Below, piece by piece: positions 44,201 through 52,487 of a stretch of 64,000 nucleotides of DNA. Position 1 is the stretch's first letter; each line of letters opens with the position of its first letter. Origin of the DNA: Acidobacteria bacterium Ga0074141 (GTDB lineage Bacteria > Acidobacteriota > Blastocatellia > Pyrinomonadales > Pyrinomonadaceae); contig LNDP01000025.1 in NCBI GenBank assembly GCA_001464665.1, positions 248,001 to 312,000 of the forward strand, given 5' to 3'. The notes beneath the pieces were generated by a model. That model saw only the letters and a program-made list of their open reading frames with translations. It made no database searches and had not been told where the DNA came from. A program made the position numbers and the translations under genes.

Positions 44201-44996
44201 CTATTCGTTCACGGACGAAGCGGGAGTTGCTGACATCAGATTGATCGAAAGCGGCTCGGAGAACACTGTTGCTGTTAGCTTCGGTTCGGCGGGCGACCGG
44301 TCAACCGCTGCCGATTTTGATGGCGACGGGCGAACGGACATAGCCGTCTTTCGCCCATCGACGGGCGTTTGGTACATATTGCGGAGCAGCGACGGGGTGG
44401 TCGAAATTCGACAATTCGGCATCAGCGAGGACACTCCGGCTCCGACAGATCTCGACGGAGACGGCCGTGCAGAGATCGCGGTCTTTCGTCCATCGAGCGG
44501 TGTATGGTACGCGGTGCGGAGTTCGGACTCGCAGGTCGCGATCACTCAGTTTGGCATTACTGGAGATATTCCGACGCCGGGTGACTACGATGGCGACGGG
44601 CGGGCTGATATTGCGGTCTTTCGGCCCTCGAATGGCTTCTGGTACGTTCTGCGTTCAGGCGACGGCGGAGTTACTTTCATACAGTTCGGGCAGGATGGCG
44701 ACATACCGGTCGCGGCTGACCTCGATGGCGACGGACGAACGGACAATGCGGTCTTTCGTCCCTCGAACGGCGTTTGGTATCTGCTAGGTTCACAAGCCGG
44801 GTTCTCTGCCGTGGCTTTCGGGATCGCGGAGGATATTCCGCTTAATGCAGACCTTGACGGCGACGGGCGTGCAGACATCGCGGTTTTTCGGCCGTCAACG
44901 CGAGTTTGGTACTCGATCCGAAGCAGCGATAGCCATGTGTCTATAACTGAATTTGGCCAACCGGGTGATCAGCCGATACCTGCGGCAGTTAGATAG
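41286..44996 (+). CDS. Large secreted FG-GAP/VCBS-repeat protein with carboxypeptidase-regulatory-like domain
   Basis: 1236 residues. A signal peptide covers 1-21 (VCSLLLLLSISVVSAQ). The N-terminal half (to about 550) is a beta-rich region resembling propeller or sialidase-like folds, unassigned. At about 560-640 there is a carboxypeptidase regulatory-like domain (ISGGVTDNSTGLPIANARVK). A middle beta domain follows (about 640-960). The end carries six to seven FG-GAP repeats of about 46 residues, each with a Ca-binding DxDGDGR loop and AVFRPSxGVWY. No C-terminal sorting tag is visible. Confidence 0.85.
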   Translation: MFFRTVVCSLLLLLSISVVSAQRQEATAVSIAGPEWRGVNRFAIGSLTAAAFTGPSVPAGKREIISKGFDRFGLDGLSNGLATSFGGDVATGSPFSGQMPPPLLSFDGINNIDNGLAYNLLFIPPDMVGAVGPEHFVQVVNALIRVYDKAGNPQTPPVRINSLFAPLQTICANRFDGLPNIIYDQFADRWLISQVCSAFPPFRQMIAVSRTGDPAGEYYLYEFVMPNVKINDFPKFGLWPSAYTMTTDEFLGSDYVGAGMFAFERAKLLAGDASARYIYFNSPVPVQPRRRGMLPADIDGLKLPPENSPGIFASYTATEYGDTADSIRLFAFAPNFAEPANSTFSELPESPILLEPFDPTSPDGRTDIAQPPPGEFLDSQSDRLNNRLAYRNLGTHESLVVAKTVRMTPTEQTYRAGVRVTELRRASAGFSPAVQATIGDGSSSRWISSAALDHEGNLAVQYNFVSDEKKPSILYSGRLTTDPPDTLREEGQLVEGTGVQRTFGFRWGDYASITPDPVDDCTFWFTGEYYTQASQDQSELGWLTRIGAFKFDECIAAPRAAISGGVTDNSTGLPIANARVKAGDYSRTSNAAGSYGSLTVLPGSYELRAEASGYRAETGQITLSSGQVEPRNFSLEPLAEFQIETAELINDSCPTSSVPRPGDSVTLRLTLKNTGARDSLPLTATVVADDIVIQPGPPQELGVVPLNAAVTADFTFAILSGAKCGVAISPTITLSEGTEPLGELSVPLRAGGERVAFSESFDGVTAPQLPAGWTTSTTENHQLWRTSSARNESAPNALFSPAPIQRGVNAVTSPAFQVSTAAAEVRFRLWYELETTFLRNRLYDGAVFEVSIADGDWQDILAAGGTFLAGGYDGTIDGCCQNPLAGRLGWSGRSGVNQTPEWIDSVVRLPAAAAGQSVSLRWRVGTDIGTFREGIYIDDLKVIDGFTCDCPAATPNAAPYDFDGDGRTDIAAYSFTDEAGVADIRLIESGSENTVAVSFGSAGDRSTAADFDGDGRTDIAVFRPSTGVWYILRSSDGVVEIRQFGISEDTPAPTDLDGDGRAEIAVFRPSSGVWYAVRSSDSQVAITQFGITGDIPTPGDYDGDGRADIAVFRPSNGFWYVLRSGDGGVTFIQFGQDGDIPVAADLDGDGRTDNAVFRPSNGVWYLLGSQAGFSAVAFGIAEDIPLNADLDGDGRADIAVFRPSTRVWYSIRSSDSHVSITEFGQPGDQPIPAAVR

Positions 44997-44999
44997 CCT

Positions 45000-45608
45000 T
45001 TACTTCCTGTGACGCTCGGCGAGAGTTTCGGCGATCTCGCCAAGCGTTACACCTTTTTCGTTTAGCAAGATCATCAGGTGAAAGAGCAGATCGGCCGCCT
45101 CGCCTTTGAATGCTTCAATGTCCGTATCCTTTGCTGCAATGACTGTTTCCACAGCCTCCTCGCCGACCTTCTGTGCGATGCGGTTAATGCCTTCTTCGAA
45201 AAGCGAAGCAACGTAAGAACCTTCGGATTGGTTCGCTCGCCGGTCGGCGATGACCGCCTCGAGCTCGGCGAGAAACGCGATCTCGGTAACTTTTGAGCCG
45301 CCTTCGTTTTCGAAGCATGTCGCTGTTCCCTTGTGGCAGATCGGACCGTGCGGCTTTGCCTGAACGAGCAGCGTGTCGTTGTCACAATCCGGCGTTATGC
45401 TTAAAAGTTCAAGATAGTTACCGCTCTTTTCGCCTTTGGTCCAAAGCCGCTGTTTGGAACGCGAATAGAACGTGACCATTCCACTAGCCTCAGTTACGGC
45501 GAGTGCCTCGCTGTTCATAAAGCCGAGCATCAGAACCCGGCCGCTCGCAGCATCTTGGACGATGGCCGGGATTAGGCCATCAGCGTATTTCTGGAAATCG
45601 AGATTCAT
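45000..45608 (-). CDS. hisIE: Bifunctional phosphoribosyl-AMP cyclohydrolase / phosphoribosyl-ATP pyrophosphatase
   Basis: 202 residues. HisI half: [40 protein letters not shown], and metal ligands in [20 protein letters not shown]. HisE half (from about 115): [33 protein letters not shown] and [11 protein letters not shown]. It performs steps two and three of histidine synthesis. It is the last gene of the his operon, 3 bp from the convergent FG-GAP gene; no separate terminator was seen between them. Confidence 0.96.
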   Translation of the reverse strand: MNLDFQKYADGLIPAIVQDAASGRVLMLGFMNSEALAVTEASGMVTFYSRSKQRLWTKGEKSGNYLELLSITPDCDNDTLLVQAKPHGPICHKGTATCFENEGGSKVTEIAFLAELEAVIADRRANQSEGSYVASLFEEGINRIAQKVGEEAVETVIAAKDTDIEAFKGEAADLLFHLMILLNEKGVTLGEIAETLAERHRK

Positions 45609-46360
45609 AAACGTACCGCAATGCCGCGCATCTGAAGAAATGATTTGAGCTCCGGGATGCCGATCTCGCCAAAGTGAAAGACGCTAGCCGCAAGGGCCGC
45701 ATCCGCATTTCCGGCAACAAAGACGTCGGCAAAATCGTCCATCCGTCCAGCCCCGCCGGAGGCGATCACCGGGATGCCGGCCGACGTAGAGATCTGACGC
45801 GTCAGGCCATTTTCAAAACCGGCCTTGGTTCCATCGGCATTCATTGAAGTAAGAAGTATTTCGCCGGCTCCAAGTTCTTCTCCTCTTTTGGCCCATTGGG
45901 CCGCATCAAGGTCGGTCGCGACGCGGCCGCCATTTAGAAACACGCGCCAGCCTTCATCGGTCTCTTTGGCATCGATCGCCAGAACGATGCATTGCGAGCC
46001 AAAATTCTCGGCAGCCCTTGTAAGAAGCTCAGGATCGCGGACTGCTGCGGTATTGATCGAAACCTTATCGGCACCGGCATCGAGCATCGCAGCTATGTCC
46101 TCGACCGCCGAGATGCCGCCGCCGACGGTGAAGGGAATGTTGATCGCTCGTCCAACGCGACGGACCAGATCGACGAGCGTCTTACGCTTGTCGTTTGTTG
46201 CGGTGATATCAAGAAAGACGAGTTCATCTGCCCCCTCATCGCTGTAGCGGGTAGCGAGTTCTACCGGATCGCCCGCATCGCGGAGGCCAACAAAGTTCGT
46301 GCCCTTTACCGTGCGGCCATCCTTGACGTCAAGGCAGGGGATGATGCGTTTAGCCAGCAT
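45605..46360 (-). CDS. hisF: Imidazole glycerol-phosphate synthase, cyclase subunit HisF
   Basis: 251 residues from [20 protein letters not shown]. The general acid/base Asp pair lies in PCLDVKDG (Asp11) and [11 protein letters not shown]. The start at 46360 was chosen over 46411, since the longer form adds 17 basic residues not typical of HisF. It overlaps hisA by 11 bp and hisIE by 4 bp. It works with HisH. Confidence 0.96.
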   Translation of the reverse strand: MLAKRIIPCLDVKDGRTVKGTNFVGLRDAGDPVELATRYSDEGADELVFLDITATNDKRKTLVDLVRRVGRAINIPFTVGGGISAVEDIAAMLDAGADKVSINTAAVRDPELLTRAAENFGSQCIVLAIDAKETDEGWRVFLNGGRVATDLDAAQWAKRGEELGAGEILLTSMNADGTKAGFENGLTRQISTSAGIPVIASGGAGRMDDFADVFVAGNADAALAASVFHFGEIGIPELKSFLQMRGIAVRL

Positions 46361-47072
46361 ATTTCGCGAGTTCCTCGATCGGGATGCGGCCCTCGTAGAT
46401 CGCTTTGCCAATAATTACGCCGCTGCAACCGGCCACTTCTAACCTTGCGATGTCGCCAACCTCCGCGACGCCGCCGCTCGCGATAAGCTTGAGCTCGGGC
46501 AGTTCTGCCGTGATCTTTTCGTATAGTTCTAGCCCCGGACCGGCGAGTCCGCCGTCCTTACCTATATCTGTCACGAATGCTTGCGTGATGCCTTCGTCCA
46601 TCCAGCCGCGAAGAAAAGAGATAACATCGTGTTCGGTCTCAGTTTGCCAGCCATCGATGGCGACCTTGCCTCCGCGGGCATCGGCGCCAAGGAGAATGCG
46701 TTCGCCGCCATATTCAGCAAGCCAATGTCGAAACGTCTCCGGTGACCTCGCCGCAACGCTCCCGATGCTTGCCATTGCGGCACCGGCCTCAAATACGGCT
46801 TTGATGTCATCGTCGGTCTTGATGCCGCCGCCGAAGTCCACCGTAAACTCGGTCGAGGAAGCGATCAGTTCGAGCACGGTCAAGTTGGCAGGATGCCCGA
46901 CCTTTGCGCCGTCAAGGTCAACGATGTGCAAACGGTTAAGCCCTGCGTCCTCAAACCGCTTTGCCATATCGAGCGGGCTCGCGTCGTAGATCTTCATCGA
47001 CTTGAAGTCGCCTTCGGTCAGGCGGACACAGCGGCCGCCGATGATATCGATAGCCGGAATTATTTCGATCAT
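46350..47072 (-). CDS. hisA: ProFAR isomerase HisA
   Basis: 240 residues, (beta-alpha)8 barrel related to His[21 protein letters not shown] with the catalytic Asp, [14 protein letters not shown], and [20 protein letters not shown]. It isomerises the fourth-step intermediate. It overlaps hisH by 4 bp upstream and hisF downstream. Confidence 0.96.
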   Translation of the reverse strand: MIEIIPAIDIIGGRCVRLTEGDFKSMKIYDASPLDMAKRFEDAGLNRLHIVDLDGAKVGHPANLTVLELIASSTEFTVDFGGGIKTDDDIKAVFEAGAAMASIGSVAARSPETFRHWLAEYGGERILLGADARGGKVAIDGWQTETEHDVISFLRGWMDEGITQAFVTDIGKDGGLAGPGLELYEKITAELPELKLIASGGVAEVGDIARLEVAGCSGVIIGKAIYEGRIPIEELAKYAG

Positions 47073-47653
47073 ACGTTCAAAAAGTTCCTCAAGATCTGTT
47101 CGCCAACAGCACCCGATCTTTCTGGGTGAAACTGGACTGCGAAATAGTTTTGGTATTCCAAAGCCGCGGCAAACCCGAGGCCGTAATTCGTATGTGCGAT
47201 TGCCGAGCTCCCGCTCTCAACATAGTATCCGTGGACAAAATAGACGTAAGAGCCTGCGCTCACGCCATCAAAGAGCTTGCTCTTAAGGTCGCCGATAGTG
47301 TTCCAGCCCATGTGCGGGACCTTAAGCTCGCCCGCAGGGAATCGCCGTACGCGAAGCGGAACGATCCCAAGACACTCCGTATCATTCTCTTCGGACGAAG
47401 AACACAGAAGCTGCATCCCGAGGCAAATGCCCAGCACCGGCACGCTAAGCGAGCGGAGAACTTCGTCGAGTCTCCGTTCCTTTAAATAGCGCATTGCAGA
47501 CGAGGCCTCGCCGACGCCCGGGAAGATCACCTTGTCGGCAGAGGCGAGTTCCTCCGCCGAATCCGTGATCAAGGGCTCGACGCCGAGACGGCCGAGAGCA
47601 TTCACAACCGACGCCGTGTTGCCGGCATTGTAACGGACGATGGCGACTCTCAC
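47069..47653 (-). CDS. hisH: Imidazole glycerol-phosphate synthase, glutaminase subunit HisH
   Basis: 194 residues, class I glutamine amidotransferase: [20 protein letters not shown], nucleophile Cys in [11 protein letters not shown], and His/Glu in [11 protein letters not shown]. It supplies ammonia to HisF. It overlaps hisB and hisA by 4 bp each. Confidence 0.96.
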   Translation of the reverse strand: MRVAIVRYNAGNTASVVNALGRLGVEPLITDSAEELASADKVIFPGVGEASSAMRYLKERRLDEVLRSLSVPVLGICLGMQLLCSSSEENDTECLGIVPLRVRRFPAGELKVPHMGWNTIGDLKSKLFDGVSAGSYVYFVHGYYVESGSSAIAHTNYGLGFAAALEYQNYFAVQFHPERSGAVGEQILRNFLNV

Positions 47654-48753
47654 AGCACTCCTTTTGTAGAGGGCAGCTCACTGCCCTCGCGTCTTACGGC
47701 CATCTTGATCGCCCTCGCAAATGCCTTAAAGACCGATTCGATCTTGTGATGTTCGATCGTGCCTTCCGCCTTTATGTTGAGGTTGCACCGGGCACCATCG
47801 GCAAACGATTTGAAGAAGTGGAAAAACATCTCGGTCGGCATTTCGCCGATCTTTTCGCGTTTGAACTCCGCGTCCCATTCCGTCCAACTGCGGCCGCCGA
47901 AATCGACGGCGACCTGCGCAAGGCAATCATCCATCGGTAGGCAAAAGCCGTATCGTTCGATTCCGCGTTTATCGCCGAGGGCCTCGGCAAATGCCTCGCC
48001 GAGCGTGATCGCCACGTCCTCGATCGTGTGATGTTCATCAACCTGCAGGTCGCCGCGTGCCTGAATGTCAAGATCTATCGAGCCATGCTTCGCGATCTGC
48101 TCGAGCATGTGGTCGAAAAAAGCGATACCCGTATTGATGATTGACCGCCCGGAGCCATCGAGGTCGAGTGTGACCGCGATGTCCGTCTCTTTCGTAGTTC
48201 GCGTTTTTGAAACACGCCGCGGTCGCGAGCGGAGCAAATCATAGATCTCAATCCATGTGTCTGCCGTAAATGCGTTGCCGACAAGTTCCTCGGGCAACGG
48301 GAAGTTAGCATTCCTGATGTAGATGGCCTTAGAGCCGAGGTTCTTCGCAAGCTGAACATCGGTCGGCCGGTCACCTATGACGAAAGAATTCGCGAGGTCG
48401 TAATCGCCGTCGATGTATTTGGTCAGCATCCCGGTGCCCGGCTTTCGGGTCGGGGCGTTTTCGTGCGGAAATGTGCGGTCGACGTAAACATCAGCAAATT
48501 CGATGCCCTCACCCGCAAGTGTTTCGATCATGAAATTCTGGGCGGGCCAGAAGGCGGATTCGGGAAAGCTCTCGGTGCCCATGCCGTCTTGGTTGGTTAC
48601 GAGCACAAGGATGAAGTCAGTCTCGCGGGCGATCTTTGCGAGATAAGTTAGCGCACCGGGGATGAACCGGAGCTTGTCTAGAACATCTACCTGAAAGTCC
48701 TCAGGTTCGCGGATGATAGTCCCGTCGCGGTCGATAAAAAGAACTCGCTTCAT
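47650..48753 (-). CDS. hisB: Bifunctional histidinol-phosphatase / imidazoleglycerol-phosphate dehydratase
   Basis: 367 residues. The N-terminal HAD phosphatase opens [20 protein letters not shown] and has [20 protein letters not shown] and [16 protein letters not shown]. The C-terminal dehydratase starts near 170 ([20 protein letters not shown]) with metal-binding [17 protein letters not shown] and [16 protein letters not shown]. The fused form is known mainly from gamma-proteobacteria and Bacteroidetes. It overlaps hisC and hisH by 4 bp. Confidence 0.96.
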   Translation of the reverse strand: MKRVLFIDRDGTIIREPEDFQVDVLDKLRFIPGALTYLAKIARETDFILVLVTNQDGMGTESFPESAFWPAQNFMIETLAGEGIEFADVYVDRTFPHENAPTRKPGTGMLTKYIDGDYDLANSFVIGDRPTDVQLAKNLGSKAIYIRNANFPLPEELVGNAFTADTWIEIYDLLRSRPRRVSKTRTTKETDIAVTLDLDGSGRSIINTGIAFFDHMLEQIAKHGSIDLDIQARGDLQVDEHHTIEDVAITLGEAFAEALGDKRGIERYGFCLPMDDCLAQVAVDFGGRSWTEWDAEFKREKIGEMPTEMFFHFFKSFADGARCNLNIKAEGTIEHHKIESVFKAFARAIKMAVRREGSELPSTKGVL

Positions 48754-49847
48754 ATTCCTCCAAGCAATATCGGCAAAACTTCGTCCGCCGACCCCGCGGC
48801 CTCGATCGAGCGAAGAGCATTCAGCAGCCGGTCGTTCTCCTCAGGCGTTCCGACCGTAATGCGGAGGCACTCTTCGCAGAGCAAGACGCGACTCCGGTCT
48901 CGGACGACGATGCCTGAGATTAGCAGCTCGCCATAAATGCGGGCTGAATCGGTTGTCCGTACAAGCAGAAAATTTGCATCCGAGGGATAAATGGTTTCAA
49001 CAATTGAAAGCCGAGAGAGCTCATCTGCAAGCCTCGTGCGTTCGCGGACAGTTTCGGTTATCCAGCTCGTAATCTGTTCCACCGATACGAGGGCGCTGAG
49101 CACCGCTCGCTGAGCGATACCGCTGACGTTGTATGGCGGTTTAACGCGATTCATAAGTTCGATGATCGCCGCGTCCGCAAAGGCCATTCCGACACGCAGT
49201 CCCGCCATTCCCCAAGCCTTTGAAAATGTCCGCAGCACGACAATGTTCGGCTGCCTTGACATCTCTGAGATCAGTGATTCAACATCGGCGAACTCCGCAT
49301 ACGCCTCATCAACTACGACAATGCCATTAAAGCTCTTCGCTATGCGAACAATGTCGTCACGGTCCATCAAGTTGCCGGTCGGGTTGTTCGGCGAGCAGAT
49401 GAAGATCAGCTTTGTCCGCGACCCGATCGAGCCGATGACGGCTTCAGTGTGCAGGGAGAAATCTTTTCTTAGCGGCACCTCGCTGATTGTAACGTTGTTG
49501 ATCTCCGCTGAGACGCGATACATTCCATAGGTCGGCGGGCAGATGATGCACTCGTCGCGGCCGGGCTCGCAGAATATTCGAAAAAGCAGATCGATCGCTT
49601 CATCGCTGCCGTTCCCAATGAAAATTTGATCCGCACGGATGCCCCGCATCTCGGCGATCTTCGCTTTCAGCTCCTTTTGGAGCGGATCCGGATAGCGGTT
49701 AAATCCCGCACCCGCCGGTGAGCCAAAGGCGTTCTCATTTGCGTCGAGAAAGATCTCTGCCTCGCCCTCGAACTCGGACCGAGCAGAGGAATAAGGCTTC
49801 AGCCGTGCGATATTCGGGCGGACGAGTTTGCTCAGTTCAAACGTCAT
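48750..49847 (-). CDS. hisC: Histidinol-phosphate aminotransferase
   Basis: 365 residues, fold-type I aminotransferase. The PLP lysine is in [20 protein letters not shown]. Other landmarks are [36 protein letters not shown] and [10 protein letters not shown]. Overlaps of 4 bp on both sides keep it tightly coupled. Confidence 0.96.
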   Translation of the reverse strand: MTFELSKLVRPNIARLKPYSSARSEFEGEAEIFLDANENAFGSPAGAGFNRYPDPLQKELKAKIAEMRGIRADQIFIGNGSDEAIDLLFRIFCEPGRDECIICPPTYGMYRVSAEINNVTISEVPLRKDFSLHTEAVIGSIGSRTKLIFICSPNNPTGNLMDRDDIVRIAKSFNGIVVVDEAYAEFADVESLISEMSRQPNIVVLRTFSKAWGMAGLRVGMAFADAAIIELMNRVKPPYNVSGIAQRAVLSALVSVEQITSWITETVRERTRLADELSRLSIVETIYPSDANFLLVRTTDSARIYGELLISGIVVRDRSRVLLCEECLRITVGTPEENDRLLNALRSIEAAGSADEVLPILLGGI

Positions 49848-51133
49848 TTCGACTCCACACTCTGACGCCTGACCGCCGCCGCAAAACGATGTGCCTCGAG
49901 CCCCTCGGCCGCCGCCATTGTTTCAACTACCGGAGCGAGATTTTTGATGCCTTCGGCGTCGAGCCGCTGATAGGTGATCGCTTTCGTAAAGCTCGCTGTC
50001 GAAACGCCGCTGAACGCTCGTGCCGCACCGCCGGTCGGGAGAGTGTGGTTAGTGCCGGAGGCGTAGTCACCCGCGCTTTCGCACGAGAAGTTGCCGATAA
50101 AGACCGAGCCCGCATTCGTAATTTGATTTGCGACATCTTCAGCATCGCGGACGGCGAGGATCAGGTGCTCGGCTGCGTATTCGTTGAGGATCGCAACTCC
50201 GGTTTGGATCGAATCGACCAGGATAGCCTTCGAGTTCTCGATCGCACGCGAAGCAACGTCCTTTCGTGGCAGGTTTTCAAGTTGGAGCTTCACCTCAGCG
50301 ATCGCCTCATCGATCACTTTTCGCGAATCGGAGACCAATATAACCTGGCTGTCCGGCCCGTGCTCGGCCTGTGAGAGCAGATCGGCGGCGACGAATTCGG
50401 GAATGCAAGAATCATCGGCGAACACGGCGACCTCTGACGGCCCAGCGGGCATGTCTATTGCGACGCCGGCTCGCATTACCTGCAACTTTGCTTCGGTCAC
50501 GAACTGGTTTCCGGGGCCGAAGATCTTGTAAACGGCCGGAACGGTTGCAGTGCCATATGCCATTGCACCGATCGCCTGTGCCCCGCCGATCTTGAAGATG
50601 CGCCGAACGCCGCAGAGCCGGGCGGCGTAGAGCGTCGCGGGGTCTATCTTACCCTCCGCATTAGGCGGCGAGCACATTATCACCTCGCCGCAGCCCGCGA
50701 TCGCGGCCGGAATTGCGAGCATCAGAACGGTCGAGAAAAGAGGCGCACTTCCGGCGGGAACGTAGAGCCCGACCTTTTCGATCGGCAGCGTTCGCTTCCA
50801 GCACCTAACGCCGGGCATCGTCTCGATCGGTTGGCCGTCGTCCAAAACGACCGCGTGAAACTTCGCGATATTAGCCTTCGCCGCGGCGATCGCTTCCTTT
50901 AACTCAGTGGCAACGGACGCTTCGGCTTCGGCAAATTCTTCCTCGGTTACTTCGAATTCCGTTACAGGATACGGATCGAACTGCCGCGAACAGTGGCGGA
51001 GAGCTTCATCGCCGCCGCCCCGGACGTCGGCTAAAATATTCGCGACGGTACGCTCAAGAAACTTGGTGTCCATCACTGGCCGTCTAAGAAGTTTGGCCCA
51101 TTCGTCTCGCTTTGGATATTCAACGATCTTCAT
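49844..51133 (-). CDS. hisD: Histidinol dehydrogenase
   Basis: 429 residues from MKIVEYPKRDEWAKLLRRPV. It has the family blocks GVRCWKRTLPIEKVGLYVPA, GGAQAIGAMAYGTATVPAVY, DMPAGPSEVAVFADD and SQAEHGPDSQVILVSD, with Glu/His of the zinc-dependent active site. The start at 51133 was chosen because the longer frame to 51256 runs through the hisG end and lacks conserved residues. The gap to hisG is 5 bp. Confidence 0.96.
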   Translation of the reverse strand: MKIVEYPKRDEWAKLLRRPVMDTKFLERTVANILADVRGGGDEALRHCSRQFDPYPVTEFEVTEEEFAEAEASVATELKEAIAAAKANIAKFHAVVLDDGQPIETMPGVRCWKRTLPIEKVGLYVPAGSAPLFSTVLMLAIPAAIAGCGEVIMCSPPNAEGKIDPATLYAARLCGVRRIFKIGGAQAIGAMAYGTATVPAVYKIFGPGNQFVTEAKLQVMRAGVAIDMPAGPSEVAVFADDSCIPEFVAADLLSQAEHGPDSQVILVSDSRKVIDEAIAEVKLQLENLPRKDVASRAIENSKAILVDSIQTGVAILNEYAAEHLILAVRDAEDVANQITNAGSVFIGNFSCESAGDYASGTNHTLPTGGAARAFSGVSTASFTKAITYQRLDAEGIKNLAPVVETMAAAEGLEAHRFAAAVRRQSVESK

Positions 51134-51138
51134 AACGT

Positions 51139-51993
51139 TCACTTGATCATTTGATCGATCGAGAGCACAAGGATGCCCTCCGCTCCGGCCGCCTTCAAGT
51201 TCTCCACTACTTCCCAAAAATCGTGTTCGCTTATAACGGAATGAAGCGAGACCCAACCCGGCTCCGCCAGCGGCATAACCGTCGGGCTTTTGATACCGGG
51301 CAAGAGTGAAGCGATCTCTGCCACTTTCTCATTCGGTGCATTAAGAAGAATGTACTTGTTTCGCTCGGCGGCGAGTACGCTTCGTATTCGAAACAGCAGT
51401 TGATCGAGAAGTGCAGCACTGTCGCCAGTTAGGCCGCGGCGGGCGATAAGCACAGACTCGGACCTCATTACGGTCTCGATCTCACGGAGCCCGTTTGAGA
51501 AAAGTGTGCTGCCGGAGCTGACAAGGTCGCAGACGGCGTCGGCGAGGCCTATCGACGGTGCGATCTCGACCGACCCGCTGATCTCGTGGATCTCAGCCGC
51601 GACCGAGCGGGCCGCGAGAAACTCGGTGAGAATTCGCGGATAGCTTGTGGCGATACGAAGTCCGCCGAGGTCCGCGGCACCTGCATATTCGAATGCCTTC
51701 GGTACTGCGATCGAAAGCCGACAGCGGCCGAACCCGAGCTTTTCGACAACATCTACCGGCTTTGGGGCCTCGGCGAGGATGTTCTCGCCTACGATCCCAA
51801 GATCTGCGACGCCGTCAGCGACGTAATCCGGGATGTCGTCATCCCTCAGAAAGAAAAGCTCAAGCGGGAAGTCTTCAGCTTCGGCCCGCAGCTTACCCTG
51901 GCCGTTCGAGAATCCGATCCCGCATTTCTTGAGAAGGGCGGTCGAGCCCTCCGCCAATTTGCCTTGTTTTTGTATTGCGATCTTTAATTTCAT
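51139..51993 (-). CDS. hisG: ATP phosphoribosyltransferase, long form
   Basis: 284 residues, the long HisG form with a C-terminal regulatory domain (from about 215, ILLNAPNEKVAEIASLLPGI). The catalytic part opens MKLKIAIQKQGKLAEGSTAL and has the phosphoribosyl site EISGSVEIAPSIGLADAVCD. It is first in the operon and commits flux to histidine; the C-terminal domain usually binds histidine for feedback. Its ATG is 10 bases after the attenuator U-run. Confidence 0.96.
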   Translation of the reverse strand: MKLKIAIQKQGKLAEGSTALLKKCGIGFSNGQGKLRAEAEDFPLELFFLRDDDIPDYVADGVADLGIVGENILAEAPKPVDVVEKLGFGRCRLSIAVPKAFEYAGAADLGGLRIATSYPRILTEFLAARSVAAEIHEISGSVEIAPSIGLADAVCDLVSSGSTLFSNGLREIETVMRSESVLIARRGLTGDSAALLDQLLFRIRSVLAAERNKYILLNAPNEKVAEIASLLPGIKSPTVMPLAEPGWVSLHSVISEHDFWEVVENLKAAGAEGILVLSIDQMIK

Positions 51994-52002
51994 TGGTTCA
52001 AA

Positions 52003-52046
52003 ATAAAAAACGACGCCATGGAAATTCCAGATGAATTTCGCGTCGT
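52003..52046 (-). terminator. his operon attenuator terminator
   Basis: On the minus strand ACGACGC-GAAATTC (52046-52033) pairs with GAATTTC (52027-52021) and GCGTCGT (52016-52010), with a CATG bulge and a five-base loop ATCTG. It is followed at once by a T6 run. It sits 10-53 bases before hisG. Confidence 0.92.
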
Positions 52047-52090
52047 CGATATGAAAAGTTTAGTTTCGTTGCTGAGCTAAAACGAGATTC
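52033..52090 (-). promoter_or_regulatory. Candidate antiterminator of the his leader
   Basis: GAATCTCG (52090-52083, beginning inside the leader-peptide stop codon) can pair with CGAAATTC (52040-52033) in seven of eight positions. CGAAATTC belongs to the 5' arm of the terminator. A ribosome that stalls at the His codons leaves GAATCTCG free; one that reaches the stop covers it. Confidence 0.7.
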
Positions 52091-52157
52091 ACATCACGCG
52101 CATGTGGTGCACATGATGGTGATGGATCACATGGATGTTGAGGCTCGAAAGCTGCAT
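52089..52157 (-). CDS. hisL: his operon leader peptide with seven His codons
   Basis: A 22-codon frame from ATG 52157 to TGA 52089-52091, too short for a usual gene list. The central part reads IHVIHHHHVHHM (codons 8-19): His at 9, 12-15, 17 and 18. The only non-His residues in this run are Val and Ile. It lies 96 bases before hisG and ends 42 bases before the terminator. Upstream, TATAGT (52170-52165) is a possible -10 box that would put the transcript start almost at the ATG, hinting at a leaderless mRNA. There is no strong ribosome-binding site. Confidence 0.88.
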   Translation of the reverse strand: MQLSSLNIHVIHHHHVHHMRVM

Positions 52158-52216
52158 CGCTTTCACTATAAAAGCGCATCCGTCGCCCGAACGCAAGCAG
52201 AGGCGGGGGCAGCGTT

Positions 52217-52471
52217 GTGATAAAATCTTCCGAGTTTATGACGATGGAAAGCGACGAAGAAAAGGATCTGTTGCAAACGGTTGGCAAGCGTATTCAGCGT
52301 TGCTACGGATGCTTCATAGCCTATCATTTGAAGGATATGTATCTGGGTGAGGACGCGACCTTCTTTTGCGAAAACTGCAAGGACGAGACGATGTTCCACT
52401 TTGATGACTTCGCGAAACTGATGGATGCCGCGAAGCTCCGCGAGGCTCAAGAAGAAGGCCACCATCATTGA
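52217..52471 (+). CDS. Small protein with two CxxC motifs, unknown
   Basis: Up to 84 residues from GTG 52217; ATG at 52238 or 52244 are alternatives and none has a convincing ribosome site. It contains RCYGCF and FCENCK, about 23 residues apart, a spacing suited to a zinc ribbon, and ends with HHH. The rest is acidic. It is divergent from the his operon and starts 16 bp before the FHA gene, so it may share that transcript. No family was recognised. Confidence 0.6.
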   Translation: MIKSSEFMTMESDEEKDLLQTVGKRIQRCYGCFIAYHLKDMYLGEDATFFCENCKDETMFHFDDFAKLMDAAKLREAQEEGHHH

Positions 52472-52487
52472 TATTTTCTAACGAATT

